NCBI GenBank assembly: GCA_002698785.1
Contig: PAAG01000049.1
Location: 1-64,000 of the forward strand
Length of the DNA stretch: 64,000 nt
Source of the DNA: Verrucomicrobiales bacterium
Lineage (GTDB): Bacteria; Verrucomicrobiota; Verrucomicrobiia; Verrucomicrobiales; DEV007
Direction: 5' to 3'
Of the stretch, positions 8,213 to 17,515 are shown piece after piece. Below the pieces are notes generated by a model that saw only the letters and a list, made by a program, of their open reading frames with translations, had not been told where the DNA came from and did no database searches. The translations under genes were made by a program, and so were the position numbers. The stretch's first letter is position 1. Each line of letters starts with the position of its first letter.

Positions 8213-8950
8213 TTACAGTGGTTTTACCGCAAATCGCTCGTAATGCACCTCGCTGTCAGGGTCATGGGCTTGGATTGCAAATGTCCCTTCGGAGAGTTTG
8301 CGGCCCGCGAAATTGGACCCCGAGCCCTCTTCTGGCTCGGTGTAATCGACCGTAGTCTCACCATTTACCTGGATGGTGATTTGCTTTCCTTTCACGGTAA
8401 TATGGTAGTCGAACCACTCACCATCGGTGCTGGGAGCTTTGTCACGCTCTTCGTGTTCGCCACCTTTGGGAGGCTCCTGTCCCTCAGCGAGGACGAGGAT
8501 GTTACGCACACCATAGAGGCTACCCGTTTTCTTTGGATCCTTGTGAGTGGAGTTGACCTGGCACTCGTAGCCTTTGTCCGGCCAGCCTTCTTCCTGGTAT
8601 TCCGTGTGAAAATAGACTCCGCTGTTGGCTCCTGGAAAAGTCTTTGCGCGAACTTTGAGTTCGAAATCCTTAAATTTGCCGCCATTCACGTCTCCCGTGT
8701 AAAAGAGGTGGCTTCGGCCGCCTTTTACGATGAGTTCTCCGTCCTTCACTGAGTATGACTCGGGATTTTCTTTCGAAGCCGTCCATCCGTCGAGATTCTC
8801 TCCGTTAAAAAGCTCGACGAATCCGTCGCCTTTTTCTTCTGCTGGAGCCGAAGTGTCCTCCTGAGCAGGTTCAGAATCGGAATTGCAGGAAGTGAAAACT
8901 GCCAAAGCCACCGCGAAAAACGGTACTGCCACAAAATAAGGGTTTTTCAT
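8213..8950 (-). CDS. DUF1080 (3-keto-disaccharide hydrolase-like) lipoprotein
   Basis: 245 residues from ATG 8950. The lipoprotein signal peptide ends in VFTSC with C22 as the likely lipidation site, so it is probably anchored in the outer envelope. The DUF1080 domain (about 45-245) begins with the family signature FVELFNGENLDGW and contains NSGVYFHTEY and GYECQV. Family members are concanavalin-like beta-sandwich proteins, some of which cleave 3-keto-glycosides. It is one of several DUF1080 proteins in the window and stands alone between tRNA-Phe and hom. Confidence 0.9.
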   Translation of the reverse strand: MKNPYFVAVPFFAVALAVFTSCNSDSEPAQEDTSAPAEEKGDGFVELFNGENLDGWTASKENPESYSVKDGELIVKGGRSHLFYTGDVNGGKFKDFELKVRAKTFPGANSGVYFHTEYQEEGWPDKGYECQVNSTHKDPKKTGSLYGVRNILVLAEGQEPPKGGEHEERDKAPSTDGEWFDYHITVKGKQITIQVNGETTVDYTEPEEGSGSNFAGRKLSEGTFAIQAHDPDSEVHYERFAVKPL

Positions 8951-9079
8951 GAACGGCAGTAGACAACCAGTCCTGATCGATGCAACAGCGAAATCGCGGC
9001 CCTGAGAACGTACACGGTTTTCCCACAGATTCGCAGAATCCGGTTGCTTCCGGGCCAAGGGAGCCCTTCTTTTCCGAAA

Positions 9080-10372
9080 ATGTCCGCCACCCCCCTCCAG
9101 ATTGGTTTAGCAGGTTTCGGTAACGTCGGAGCCGGCGTGTACAAGAATATCGAGAAGAATCGCCATCTCCTCCGGGAGAGAACCGGTCGCGATCTGATCA
9201 TCAGTCGAATTGCAGTCCGAGACCCTCAGAAGGCGCGAGCATTCGCCTTGCCATCTGATATCGTCACGACAGATCTCGATGAATTGGTCAGTGACCCTGA
9301 TATCGACATGATTGTCGAACTCATCGGCGGCACTTCGCGTGCTTTCGAACTCGTAAAAAAGGCGCTGGAGTCGGGTAAGTCAGTCGTCACCGGGAACAAA
9401 GCGCTCCTCGCGGAGCACGGAAAGGAACTTTTCGCCATCGCCGAGAAGGCAGGGAAACCCATTTACTACGAAGCTGCCGTCGCTGGCGGAATCCCAATCA
9501 TCAAAACGGTTCAGGAGTCACTGGTGGGTAACCACATTCAGTCGGTGGTCGGAATCATCAACGGTACCTGCAATTACATCCTTACCCGCATGACCGAGGC
9601 TGGCCTCGATTATGAGGAGGCTTTAAAAGAAGCCAAAGATCTCGGATATGCGGAAGCCGACCCTACTCTCGACATCAATGGCTGGGATGCGGCACACAAG
9701 GCGATCATTCTCGCCTCGCTGAGCTACGGATGCTGGATGCCCTGCGATGAGATTTATGTGGAAGGTATCGAAAACATCAAACGCGAAGATATCGCCTTTG
9801 CCGAAGCACTGGGATACACCGTAAAACTGCTGGGTGTCATTCAACTCCATGAGGAGTCTGGAGCCATCGAAGTGCGGGTGCAGCCCTCCCTGATCGCAAA
9901 CGACCACATCCTTTCTTCCGTAAAAGGAGTCTTCAACGCCATTATGGTGCACGGTGACATCGTAGGAGAGACTCTATTCTATGGATCCGGAGCTGGGCAG
10001 GACCCCACGTCGAGCTCGGTGATTGCCGATATCGCCGATGCGGCCTCGCGGATTGATGCTCCCAACGGAACGGGATTTGTAACTCACGGGCTGTATGGAA
10101 AATCCCTTCCCGTCGAAGAAAGCGTTTCGAAATACTATCTTCGTATTGAAGTGGACGATAAGCCCGGCGTCCTCGCCAAGATCGCCACGATCCTCGGAGA
10201 GAGAGAGATCGGGATACTATCCGTCATCCAGCCCGAAGATGATGACGAAGAACACGCATCCATCGTTTTGACCCTACATTACGCGAAATATGGAGCCGTA
10301 TGCGAAGCTCTCGGCAAAATCAGTGAACTCAACTGCGTCCGAAACACTCCCGTTTTGCTTCGCATGGAGTAG
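9080..10372 (+). CDS. hom: Homoserine dehydrogenase
   Basis: 430 residues from ATG 9080 (an upstream in-frame ATG at 9044 would overlap the neighbouring promoter). It reduces aspartate semialdehyde to homoserine for threonine and methionine synthesis. The N-terminal Rossmann motif is GLAGFGNVGAG; the catalytic domain has GTCNYILTRM and EADPTLDINGWDAAHK; a C-terminal ACT domain (about 352-430, starting YYLRIEVDDKPGVLAKIA) indicates feedback control by an amino acid, probably threonine. thrC follows 73 bases downstream on the same strand, so the two likely form an operon. The aspartokinase gene is at 58513-59739. Confidence 0.97.
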   Translation: MSATPLQIGLAGFGNVGAGVYKNIEKNRHLLRERTGRDLIISRIAVRDPQKARAFALPSDIVTTDLDELVSDPDIDMIVELIGGTSRAFELVKKALESGKSVVTGNKALLAEHGKELFAIAEKAGKPIYYEAAVAGGIPIIKTVQESLVGNHIQSVVGIINGTCNYILTRMTEAGLDYEEALKEAKDLGYAEADPTLDINGWDAAHKAIILASLSYGCWMPCDEIYVEGIENIKREDIAFAEALGYTVKLLGVIQLHEESGAIEVRVQPSLIANDHILSSVKGVFNAIMVHGDIVGETLFYGSGAGQDPTSSSVIADIADAASRIDAPNGTGFVTHGLYGKSLPVEESVSKYYLRIEVDDKPGVLAKIATILGEREIGILSVIQPEDDDEEHASIVLTLHYAKYGAVCEALGKISELNCVRNTPVLLRME

Positions 10373-10445
10373 AATTCAACGTTAACTCCCAAAGTCTTTC
10401 TCCATTTTCCGTTTTCAACAGTCAAAAACGACCTAACTTTTCGCT

Positions 10446-11807
10446 ATGGAATTTGTTTCAACCCGTGGCGGCGCCGATGCCGTCGGTTTTTTCGATGCTT
10501 TTGCCAATGGCCTCGCCCCCGATGGAGGCCTCTATGTCCCCAAGCATCTCCCCTTGTTGCCCAGTGACCTCCTGATCGACGATGCACTCCCTTACCCAGC
10601 CCTTGCCTGGGATTTTCTTGGATTATTCGACACAGATCATGACAGCGAACATTTGATTGAGATCGTCGACAAGAGCTACGGCGATTTCAGCGATACGATG
10701 AGCGCGCCGCTTCAGCAGTTGGCGGAGAACTTGTTCGTGCTGGAATTGTTTCACGGTCCGACTCTCGCTTTCAAAGACTTCGGCCTACAATTGATCGGGA
10801 ATCTTTTCGAAGAGCAAATCGAGCGCACCGGCAATCCGATCAATGTGATTGGCGCAACCTCCGGTGACACAGGCTCTGCTGCCATCGCGGGTCTTGCGGG
10901 CAAGAAAGGGGTGAATGTTTTCATTCTCTACCCGAAGGGCAGAATCTCGAAACTTCAGGAGCGCCAGATGACCTGCACGGGAGCCAAGAATATTTTCCCG
11001 ATTCCAATCGAAGGAACATTCGATGACGCCCAGGCAATCGTGAAAGCACTTCTTGGTGACAACAAGCTGAAAGCTGAACTCCGACTTTCTGCGATCAACT
11101 CGATCAACATCGTCCGAGTCCTCGCGCAGTCCGTGTATTACGTGCACGCCTTCATGCAGCTTCCTCCCGAAAACCGGGACGATGTGAATTTCGTTGTTCC
11201 AACCGGGAATTTCGGAAATATCTTTGCAGGGTGGATGGTCCACCAGATGGGCCTGCCAGTAGACCAGTTCGTCGTCGCAACAAATCAGAACGATATTCTT
11301 TATCGTCTGTTCAACTCTGGCAAATACGAGCCCGAGTCCGTGCATCCGAGCCACGCCCCGTCGATGGACATTCAGGTCGCATCAAACTTCGAACGCTTTC
11401 TCTACTACCACAATGAGAAGAACTCGAAGTCGACTCTTGAGTTGATGAAGAAGTTCCAGGAAGAAGGCTCCATTGAAATTCCGAACTTCAACGCAAGCAA
11501 CTTTGCCGCGTCACGAAGCGATGATGAATCCATCCTCGCCAATATCCAGAAAGTGAAAGAGGAATACAATTACGTTGTCGATCCTCACACTGCCTGTGGT
11601 TTTCAGGACCTCGATCCAAGCAAAACTCACGTCGTGCTGGCAACAGCTCATCCAGCGAAGTTTCCCGATGTAATCAAAAAGGCGATTGGGGAAACACCTA
11701 CCGAGCCTTCGCTCGAAGCTCTCAAAAAGAAAAAGAAAGTCAGCTATCCCGTGGAAGCCACGACCGAAGCGGTGCAGAAATTCATCGAAGACAATGCTGT
11801 CTCCTGA
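10446..11807 (+). CDS. thrC: Threonine synthase
   Basis: 453 residues, near the usual length for the longer (class I) enzymes. It converts O-phosphohomoserine to threonine using PLP. The PLP lysine is K110 in GPTLAFKDFG, and the phosphate-binding loop is GATSGDTGSAA. The N-terminus starts with the family FVSTRGG pattern. It is the second gene after hom and is followed by a strong hairpin terminator at 11841-11868. Confidence 0.97.
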   Translation: MEFVSTRGGADAVGFFDAFANGLAPDGGLYVPKHLPLLPSDLLIDDALPYPALAWDFLGLFDTDHDSEHLIEIVDKSYGDFSDTMSAPLQQLAENLFVLELFHGPTLAFKDFGLQLIGNLFEEQIERTGNPINVIGATSGDTGSAAIAGLAGKKGVNVFILYPKGRISKLQERQMTCTGAKNIFPIPIEGTFDDAQAIVKALLGDNKLKAELRLSAINSINIVRVLAQSVYYVHAFMQLPPENRDDVNFVVPTGNFGNIFAGWMVHQMGLPVDQFVVATNQNDILYRLFNSGKYEPESVHPSHAPSMDIQVASNFERFLYYHNEKNSKSTLELMKKFQEEGSIEIPNFNASNFAASRSDDESILANIQKVKEEYNYVVDPHTACGFQDLDPSKTHVVLATAHPAKFPDVIKKAIGETPTEPSLEALKKKKKVSYPVEATTEAVQKFIEDNAVS

Positions 11808-11840
11808 TTTTTCTTTTTCCTGAGCGAATCTTTAAAACAA

Positions 11841-11868
11841 AAAACGGATCCCACTCGGGATCCGTTTT
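11841..11868. terminator. Bidirectional terminator between thrC and recA
   Basis: A 12-base perfect stem (11841-11852 with 11857-11868) closed by the 4-base loop ACTC, with A-run on the left and T-run on the right. It serves convergent thrC (+) and recA (-). Confidence 0.9.
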
Positions 11869-11904
11869 TCGTGTCCAGCACGGACAAAGTCTGCGTCAGA
11901 GGAA

Positions 11905-13113
11905 TTACTCTTCCTCTTCGCCTCCACCACCATCCATGATGGTTTTGACCTCGCCTTCGATTTCCGCATAAAGCTTCTCGTCTGCCTTGAGAGCTTCTTT
12001 TGCGGCATCTCGACCTTGCGCAACCTGCGTGCCTTTGTAGCTGATCCATGATCCGCGTTTCTGCAGGATATCGTGCTCGATTGCGAGATCGAGAAGCGAT
12101 CCTACGGCGGAAATTCCCTCGTTGAACATGATGTCGAACTCAGCTTCACCATACGGAGGCGCTACCTTGTTCTTTACCACCTTCAGTTTCGTGCGGTTAC
12201 CCGCGACACTACCATCGGAATTCTTGATGCTTCCCGTACGACGGATGTCACAACGAACCGAACTGTAAAATTTCAATGCACGACCACCCGGCTGTGTCTC
12301 GGGATTCCCGAACATCACACCGATCTTTTCCCGGATCTGGTTTGTGAACACCACCACCGTACGAGCTTTTGAGATAATCGCAGTCAGCTTACGAAGAGCG
12401 GCACTCATCAACCGAGCCTGCGCACCCACTGTCGCGTCACCAATGTCTCCATCCAGTTCCTGCTTGGTCACAAGGGCTGCAACGGAATCGAGGACGATTA
12501 CGTCGAGTGCGTTTGATCGAACAAGTGTCTCCACAATACGTAGTGCCTCTTCACCAGAACTCGGCTGAGAAAGAAGCAAATTGTCGAGATCAACTCCAAG
12601 CCGACGAGCATACTGAGGATCGAGCGCGTGCTCCACATCCACAAAGGCGGCGAGTCCTCCCTGCTTTTGCGCCTGGGCAATCACATGGAGAGTGAGAGTG
12701 GTCTTACCGGAAGATTCCGGCCCATACACTTCGACGATTCGGCCACGTGGAAACCCTCCGGCGCCGAGAGCTCGGTCGATGATAAGGTTCCCGGTCGGGA
12801 TGACTTCAACATCCTGCCGGTTTTCGGTGCCCAACCGCATGATAGCAGCTTCTCCGAAATCTTTCTGAATTTGGGAAATCGCGAGATCCAAATTTTTGGC
12901 GCGAGCTTCCGCAATGCGATTTGTCTCTTTGTCACTACTTTTTGAGGCAGCCATGTCGGTGTCGGATGAGGTAGAAGATTTAGATGAGGTCGATGATTTT
13001 CGAGAGACTGATGATTTGGCCCGTTCGGATTTCCCCGACTTGCCCTTGCCTGAATCAGCTGATGCAGATGCGTTTGCCTCTTCGGCTTCGTTAGGAGATA
13101 GCAGTTCAACCAT
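11905..13113 (-). CDS. recA: Recombinase RecA with Ser/Lys-rich N-terminal extension
   Basis: 402 residues from ATG 13113. RecA forms filaments on single-stranded DNA for recombinational repair and triggers the SOS response. The core has Walker A GPESSGKT at 131-138, the [11 protein letters not shown] Walker B strand, and the [15 protein letters not shown] loop. Residues 15-55 are a low-complexity tract rich in Ser, Lys and Thr, absent from typical RecA (about 350 residues). An internal ATG at 12954 would give a standard-length protein, and neither start has a clear Shine-Dalgarno. The acidic tail ends in GGGEEEE. A LexA-like site lies upstream. Confidence 0.97.
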   Translation of the reverse strand: MVELLSPNEAEEANASASADSGKGKSGKSERAKSSVSRKSSTSSKSSTSSDTDMAASKSSDKETNRIAEARAKNLDLAISQIQKDFGEAAIMRLGTENRQDVEVIPTGNLIIDRALGAGGFPRGRIVEVYGPESSGKTTLTLHVIAQAQKQGGLAAFVDVEHALDPQYARRLGVDLDNLLLSQPSSGEEALRIVETLVRSNALDVIVLDSVAALVTKQELDGDIGDATVGAQARLMSAALRKLTAIISKARTVVVFTNQIREKIGVMFGNPETQPGGRALKFYSSVRCDIRRTGSIKNSDGSVAGNRTKLKVVKNKVAPPYGEAEFDIMFNEGISAVGSLLDLAIEHDILQKRGSWISYKGTQVAQGRDAAKEALKADEKLYAEIEGEVKTIMDGGGGEEEE

Positions 13114-13149
13114 AATATGACAAAGAGTTGTTTCGATTAGATTACTTTA

Positions 13150-13169
13150 AACTGTTCACCTGTCCAGTA
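13150..13169 (-). promoter_or_regulatory. Possible LexA operator upstream of recA
   Basis: TGTTC-ACCT-GTCCA at 13153-13166 resembles the TGTTC-N4-GAACA motif that I recall as the verrucomicrobial LexA site, with two mismatches in one half. It overlaps a TGGACA that could be the recA -35 box. AACTGTTC at 13150-13157 also forms an 8-base inverted repeat with GAACAGTT at 13177-13184. Confidence 0.4.
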
Positions 13170-13204
13170 AAAATGCGAACAGTTTTCATTTTCACACCTT
13201 TTTC

Positions 13205-13243
13205 TGATCACTCCTTCATTTGATTTCGGAGCCGGAGTGATCA
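13205..13243 (+). promoter_or_regulatory. Perfect 10-base dyad upstream of trpS
   Basis: TGATCACTCC (13205-13214) and GGAGTGATCA (13234-13243) are exact inverted copies, 19 bases apart, about 50 bases before the trpS start. It could be an operator or a leader hairpin. No T-box hallmarks were seen. Confidence 0.45.
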
Positions 13244-13294
13244 ATGATGGCCCGGACTTGTTCGGGATTCCCCCGGTCGAATTCATTCAGCGAC

Positions 13295-14260
13295 ATGCGC
13301 ATTCTTTCAGGTATCCAACCCAGCGGCAGCCCTCACATCGGAAACTATTTCGGTATGATGGAGTCAGCGATCCGCCTTCAAGACGAAGGCGATGCATTTT
13401 ACTTCATCGCCGATTACCATGCACTAACATCCACACATGATCCTGCCGTGTTGCGGGAGAATGTGAAGAATCTCGCTATCGACTTTCTCGCCTGCGGACT
13501 GAATCCCGAAAAGGCTACCTTCTGGAAACAATCTGATGTTCCTGAAGTCACCGAGCTTGCCTGGATCCTCAGTTGCGTGACTCCCATGGGGCTCTTGGAA
13601 CGCTGTGTGTCCTACAAGGACAAGATCGCACAGGGTGTTTCTCCCTCGCATGGATTGTTTGCCTATCCCGTTCTGCAGGCTGCCGATATTGTAATTTTCG
13701 ACTCTGACGTAGTTCCGGTGGGGAAAGACCAGAAGCAGCATCTGGAAGTAACACGTGACGTCGCGCAGAAATTCAACGATCGGTACGGAGAAGATCTGCT
13801 CGTCATTCCCCAGCCTCGCATCAGGGAAGAGGCAGCAACTGTTCCGGGTCTCGATGGTCGGAAGATGAGCAAGAGCTACGACAACACCATCCTGATCTTC
13901 GAAGAGACGGAAAAGAAACTCCGCAAGAAGATCATGAAGATCGTGACAGATTCTACGCCAGTAGAAGATTCAAAAGATCCGACCGGCAGCTACATCGTCG
14001 AACTGTATCGCCTTTTTGCTTCTGCGGATGAGGTTTCGGAAATGGAGGAATCTTTCCGAGCTGGAGGTCAGGGCTATGGCCATTACAAGCAGCAGTTGTT
14101 TGAGAAGGTCCGTGATCACTTCGCCCCGATGAGGGAACGGAGGGAAGAGCTCGAAAACGACTCGTCCTATGTCGAAGACGTTCTCGCGGAAGGTGCAAAG
14201 AAAGCGAGAGCCAAAGCTCGCGAGGTGACTGATCGAGTTCGTAGTGCAGTGGGTATGTAA
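13295..14260 (+). CDS. trpS: Tryptophanyl-tRNA synthetase
   Basis: 321 residues from ATG 13295, chosen because MRILSGIQPSG is the usual N-terminus; the frame is open upstream to 13244. Class I synthetase that charges tRNA-Trp. The HIGH-equivalent motif is SPHIGNYFG, and the KMSKS loop is present as GRKMSKSYDN. The VGKDQKQHLE segment is conserved for adenylate and tRNA contacts. It is divergent from recA and ends four bases before the convergent stop of the next gene. Confidence 0.97.
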   Translation: MRILSGIQPSGSPHIGNYFGMMESAIRLQDEGDAFYFIADYHALTSTHDPAVLRENVKNLAIDFLACGLNPEKATFWKQSDVPEVTELAWILSCVTPMGLLERCVSYKDKIAQGVSPSHGLFAYPVLQAADIVIFDSDVVPVGKDQKQHLEVTRDVAQKFNDRYGEDLLVIPQPRIREEAATVPGLDGRKMSKSYDNTILIFEETEKKLRKKIMKIVTDSTPVEDSKDPTGSYIVELYRLFASADEVSEMEESFRAGGQGYGHYKQQLFEKVRDHFAPMRERREELENDSSYVEDVLAEGAKKARAKAREVTDRVRSAVGM

Positions 14261-14264
14261 CGAC

Positions 14265-14915
14265 CTACCGAGAATCGTAATTCGGATTACGCAAACTCCT
14301 CGTTTCACCGTTGGCAAACACAACGGCGTAGCTCTCGACGTGGTCTGGAACGATTTCCTGTATCACAATCACAGAGTCCTTCGCAGCCTCCGGTACGGGA
14401 CGCCCATGTGGCACGATCTCGAAAGAGTTCATGCCTCCTCCCGAATAGGTGCTTCGCAGCAATTTCTGTAATTTATCTCCAGAAATGGAAACGCCCTCCA
14501 GCTCGTCCCATTGAAAGGGGTACCGATCTCTGTGTTCTTTCGCGTATGACTCGCACGCGACATATAGATCCCAGGCCTTTTCCCGGCTTTCCTTTTCCTT
14601 GTTGGTGTTCTGATCCACTCTCCACCATCCAATCGCAGGAAAAGATACCGCGACGATAATCACCAGCACAGGGAAAAGCAGCATCGAGAAATACCCCACT
14701 CCCACCGCAGCAGCCCCCAGTCTCCGACCACGCAGTTTCTTCAATCGAGCATCAGAGTATCCCACGTGTCCGCAAATGGCACCGACTGCTGCCAGAAAAA
14801 GGCCGACCCCTGCTCCCAGCGTAAGAAAGCCTACTACCGAGAAGACAATACCTATCACGGCTGCTTTCGACCATCGATTGGCCAATGCCGGGGAAATGGG
14901 GATAGTATCGGACAT
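14265..14915 (-). CDS. DUF4190-like membrane protein with soluble C-terminus
   Basis: 216 residues from ATG 14915. The first 100 residues contain two to three hydrophobic helices with the DUF4190-type pattern (small-residue-rich helix, GHVGYSDARLKK, RRLGAAAVGVGY). The C-terminal 110 residues are soluble and unassigned; they include YPFQWDELEG and VESYAVVFANGET segments similar to the tails of small pseudopilin-like or envelope proteins. It is the downstream partner of an MFS transporter gene 22 bases upstream, so it is probably co-transcribed. Confidence 0.75.
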   Translation of the reverse strand: MSDTIPISPALANRWSKAAVIGIVFSVVGFLTLGAGVGLFLAAVGAICGHVGYSDARLKKLRGRRLGAAAVGVGYFSMLLFPVLVIIVAVSFPAIGWWRVDQNTNKEKESREKAWDLYVACESYAKEHRDRYPFQWDELEGVSISGDKLQKLLRSTYSGGGMNSFEIVPHGRPVPEAAKDSVIVIQEIVPDHVESYAVVFANGETRSLRNPNYDSR

Positions 14916-14937
14916 CTGATTCGGGAGATTCCCTTTA

Positions 14938-16146
14938 TCATGAAGCGTCATCCGTGGGAATCGTAATCTCACGGATTTCTTCTTTCCTTGGGATTCGGGA
15001 GAAAAGAAAGGCAATCACCAGGAGGGCACAGGTAGCCAACGCCGCGCCGTAGAAGAGGCCTCCTTTTAATCCGAAGGAACTGACAACCAGCCCAGCAGCG
15101 GCTCCACCGATCACTCGCGCCACTCCCCCAACAGCCATGGTAAAGACTCCCTGAATCGAATTTCGAAACTCATCTTTTGCCAACCGATCCAGGAACATTA
15201 CCGGACCAACGTATAGCGCAAGAACTTCGAGGCCATGGAACAGCTGCACCAGAACAGCAAGTGCCGAATTGGGAAAGAGAGCCAGAAGAATCATTCGGGC
15301 CGCCATACAGAACAACCCTGCTACCAAGATCCCTTTGAGGTGAAGAACCCGCTGCAACCATGGCATTAGAAGTGTGAATCCGACCTCCAGCAACACGCCG
15401 AGATTGATGACCAGCCCAACATGCTTGTTCGACAACCCAACATCCTCCGTAAGGTAATTCCCGATGAATGCGTAATAGCACGACGCTGCCATGAAACCGA
15501 AGAACAGGCCGATCGATAGCCATCTCGCATTAGGTCCAAATATTGCAGAAAGCGCCTCCCGAGTGGGCAGACGTTTTCCCTTTCGGACCAAACGTTTCAC
15601 GGGAGACAGCGAAAAGCTGTTCACGATACTCAGCAGGCAGAACGCTACAGCACAAGGCAGGATCGCCCTGGCAGATACACCACGAGAAAGCGGGATAAAC
15701 AAGACGAGGCTAGGGATAATAAACCCCACGGTTCCCCAGACCCTAATGAGCGGGTAATCCGGTACTGATAAACCCTCTTTCCTCCGCTCTTCCGAGTAGG
15801 AAAAATAGTAGCCATCCTGAAGCGGAATCATCGCGACGAAGGCCATTCCGTGAAAGAGGAAAAGAATCAGCGTAAACACCACGCTGGAGGACAGATACAT
15901 CAACGTGAGCACGACCGCACTGCATGAAAAGGCCACGGATAGAATCCGACGAGGATCGACGTTTCGATCTGCCAGCAATGTGATAATCGCGGGCGAACAG
16001 AGCATCGGCACACTCGTGAAGGACATCGACAGGCCAATCTGAAAATAGTTGAAGCCACCTTGTTCCTTCAAAAAAACCGTCATCAAAGGCATGACGCTGC
16101 CAATGACCGCATAACTGAGAAAGAACTGTCGACGAATAGCGTTCAT
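14938..16146 (-). CDS. MFS transporter (MFS_1-like / nucleoside-H+ symporter type)
   Basis: 402 residues with about 12 membrane helices. The N-terminal FFLSYAVIGSVMPLMTVFL and the RVWGTVGFI motif in the middle are typical of the MFS_1-like/HcaT/NupG branch of the major facilitator superfamily. Substrate cannot be told from sequence; a sugar, nucleoside or aromatic acid are all possible. A DUF4190-like gene follows on the same strand. Confidence 0.85.
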   Translation of the reverse strand: MNAIRRQFFLSYAVIGSVMPLMTVFLKEQGGFNYFQIGLSMSFTSVPMLCSPAIITLLADRNVDPRRILSVAFSCSAVVLTLMYLSSSVVFTLILFLFHGMAFVAMIPLQDGYYFSYSEERRKEGLSVPDYPLIRVWGTVGFIIPSLVLFIPLSRGVSARAILPCAVAFCLLSIVNSFSLSPVKRLVRKGKRLPTREALSAIFGPNARWLSIGLFFGFMAASCYYAFIGNYLTEDVGLSNKHVGLVINLGVLLEVGFTLLMPWLQRVLHLKGILVAGLFCMAARMILLALFPNSALAVLVQLFHGLEVLALYVGPVMFLDRLAKDEFRNSIQGVFTMAVGGVARVIGGAAAGLVVSSFGLKGGLFYGAALATCALLVIAFLFSRIPRKEEIREITIPTDDAS

Positions 16147-16194
16147 GCCGAGAGACGCTATCGATACTACCCAGGCAACCGAAAGCGAATGGTT

Positions 16195-16584
16195 TCAGTC
16201 GCCTGCCTTTTTTACAACCTCGCGAGCTCGGGCCAGTATTCGCTCGCAGGAAAGTATTTCGGTGGAGAGTCTCCGGCGAAAATATATGCCCCATGCCGTA
16301 AAAAACAGCCCCAACACTCCCAGCCCCGCTTTCAACACACCGGAGGCATTTGTTCCCAATACGATCCAATCTGTTGCACCACCATGTCTCCTCGCGGCAA
16401 CCGGAACCGCAATGCTGTCTCTGTTCGCAACAGAGATCACAAAAGAAAGAATCAGGAAAACTCCAAGGAGAATTCCAACAGCAGGATATACTCGGCGGTT
16501 TTTTCTCAAGAGGTCCAGCCGCCTCTCCACACTGACTATCTCATCATGCCAGTGTCCAGCCCGCTTCATGTCATGGACCGGCAA
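16195..16584 (-). CDS. Small two-helix membrane protein, unknown function
   Basis: 129 residues. Two hydrophobic helices (about 33-54 and 80-102) are flanked by charged helices, giving a hairpin topology; the segment between them is probably outside the membrane. No family recognised. It lies between a DUF1080 gene and the MFS gene on the same strand, 11 bases after the DUF1080 stop in transcription order. Overlapping plus-strand open frames here look like shadows, but coding status is only moderately certain. Confidence 0.55.
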   Translation of the reverse strand: MPVHDMKRAGHWHDEIVSVERRLDLLRKNRRVYPAVGILLGVFLILSFVISVANRDSIAVPVAARRHGGATDWIVLGTNASGVLKAGLGVLGLFFTAWGIYFRRRLSTEILSCERILARAREVVKKAGD

Positions 16585-16595
16585 AAGGAAGAAAG

Positions 16596-17384
16596 CTATT
16601 TCGCTTTCCCTTTCGGCTTTTTGGGCGGGTTTACCAGAGGAGCACCTTCCGGAATCGGTGTTTCTTCGGGACTGACGAGCTCAGCCTTAGGAAACCGCTT
16701 CAGTGTAACGTTACGAATTTCCACCTTCATTGCCGGACCACGATGGATCTGGAATGCGATAACACCGCTGAGATCTCGCTCGCTTTCCTCGTGGTCGTAG
16801 AAATCGACCGTCTGCACTCCGTTCACTTCATGAACGATGTGGTTGCCCTTTGCTGTGATTTTATACGTCGTCCATTCGCCTGTGTCGAACTCAGGTTCCT
16901 GCCCGAGATCTCCTACGACTCGAGCGCCGCCACCTTCGGGCACTACGACTTTCATGCCTCGCTTGCAGACGATGCCGCGACCTTTTTCGTCATAGAGCAT
17001 TCCATTTGCCCATATCGCAGGGTGCATGTCGCATTGGTATCCGCTGACGACGTATTCACCAATATCGGGACGCAACTGAGCTCGATATTGGATTCCAGAG
17101 TTGTTTCCGTCGGTTGTTAGTTTCAACTCAGCAGTCAGCTCAAAATCCTCGACGGGATCTCCTTCCCAAATCAAAAACTGATTAAAGGGGAGCGGCGCAT
17201 CGTCAGTAGTGGTTCCGACAATCGTTCCATTTTCGACCTTCCAGTTGTCGGGATTTCCCTTCCAACCATCGAGATCCTTACCGTTGAAAAGGATTTCTTC
17301 TTCGTCCGCCCAACCGATAGGAATGGCAAAAGACACCGCGATCACAGCGGCGAAACAGGAAATCATGCGTCTGCTCAAAGTCAT
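16596..17384 (-). CDS. Secreted DUF1080 (3-keto-disaccharide hydrolase-like) protein
   Basis: 262 residues. The signal peptide (about 1-26) ends near GWADEE. The DUF1080 domain (27-230) starts EEILFNGKDLDGWKG and has NNSGIQYRAQL and GYQCDMHP, the conserved carbohydrate-binding face of the family. The C-terminal tail is rich in Pro and Lys and probably disordered. It probably acts on sugars in the periplasm. Related to the protein at 8213-8950 but without the lipobox. Confidence 0.9.
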   Translation of the reverse strand: MTLSRRMISCFAAVIAVSFAIPIGWADEEEILFNGKDLDGWKGNPDNWKVENGTIVGTTTDDAPLPFNQFLIWEGDPVEDFELTAELKLTTDGNNSGIQYRAQLRPDIGEYVVSGYQCDMHPAIWANGMLYDEKGRGIVCKRGMKVVVPEGGGARVVGDLGQEPEFDTGEWTTYKITAKGNHIVHEVNGVQTVDFYDHEESERDLSGVIAFQIHRGPAMKVEIRNVTLKRFPKAELVSPEETPIPEGAPLVNPPKKPKGKAK

Positions 17385-17453
17385 GGCTCAGATGTAAAGG
17401 ATTGGAACGGGTGAGACGAGTCCGTTTTCGCGGAGATTCGGACCGCCCCAGGA

Positions 17454-17487
17454 AAAGAAAATGCCCGATCAGGCAATCCTGATCGAG
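17454..17487 (-). terminator. Terminator after the pseudopilin gene
   Basis: CGATCAGG (17466-17473) pairs with CCTGATCG (17478-17485) over a CAAT loop, followed on the minus strand by a T-rich stretch. It sits just past the stop of the pseudopilin gene. Confidence 0.75.
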
Positions 17488-17515
17488 CATCCTCAAGGGG
17501 GGTTAAACTGTTATC

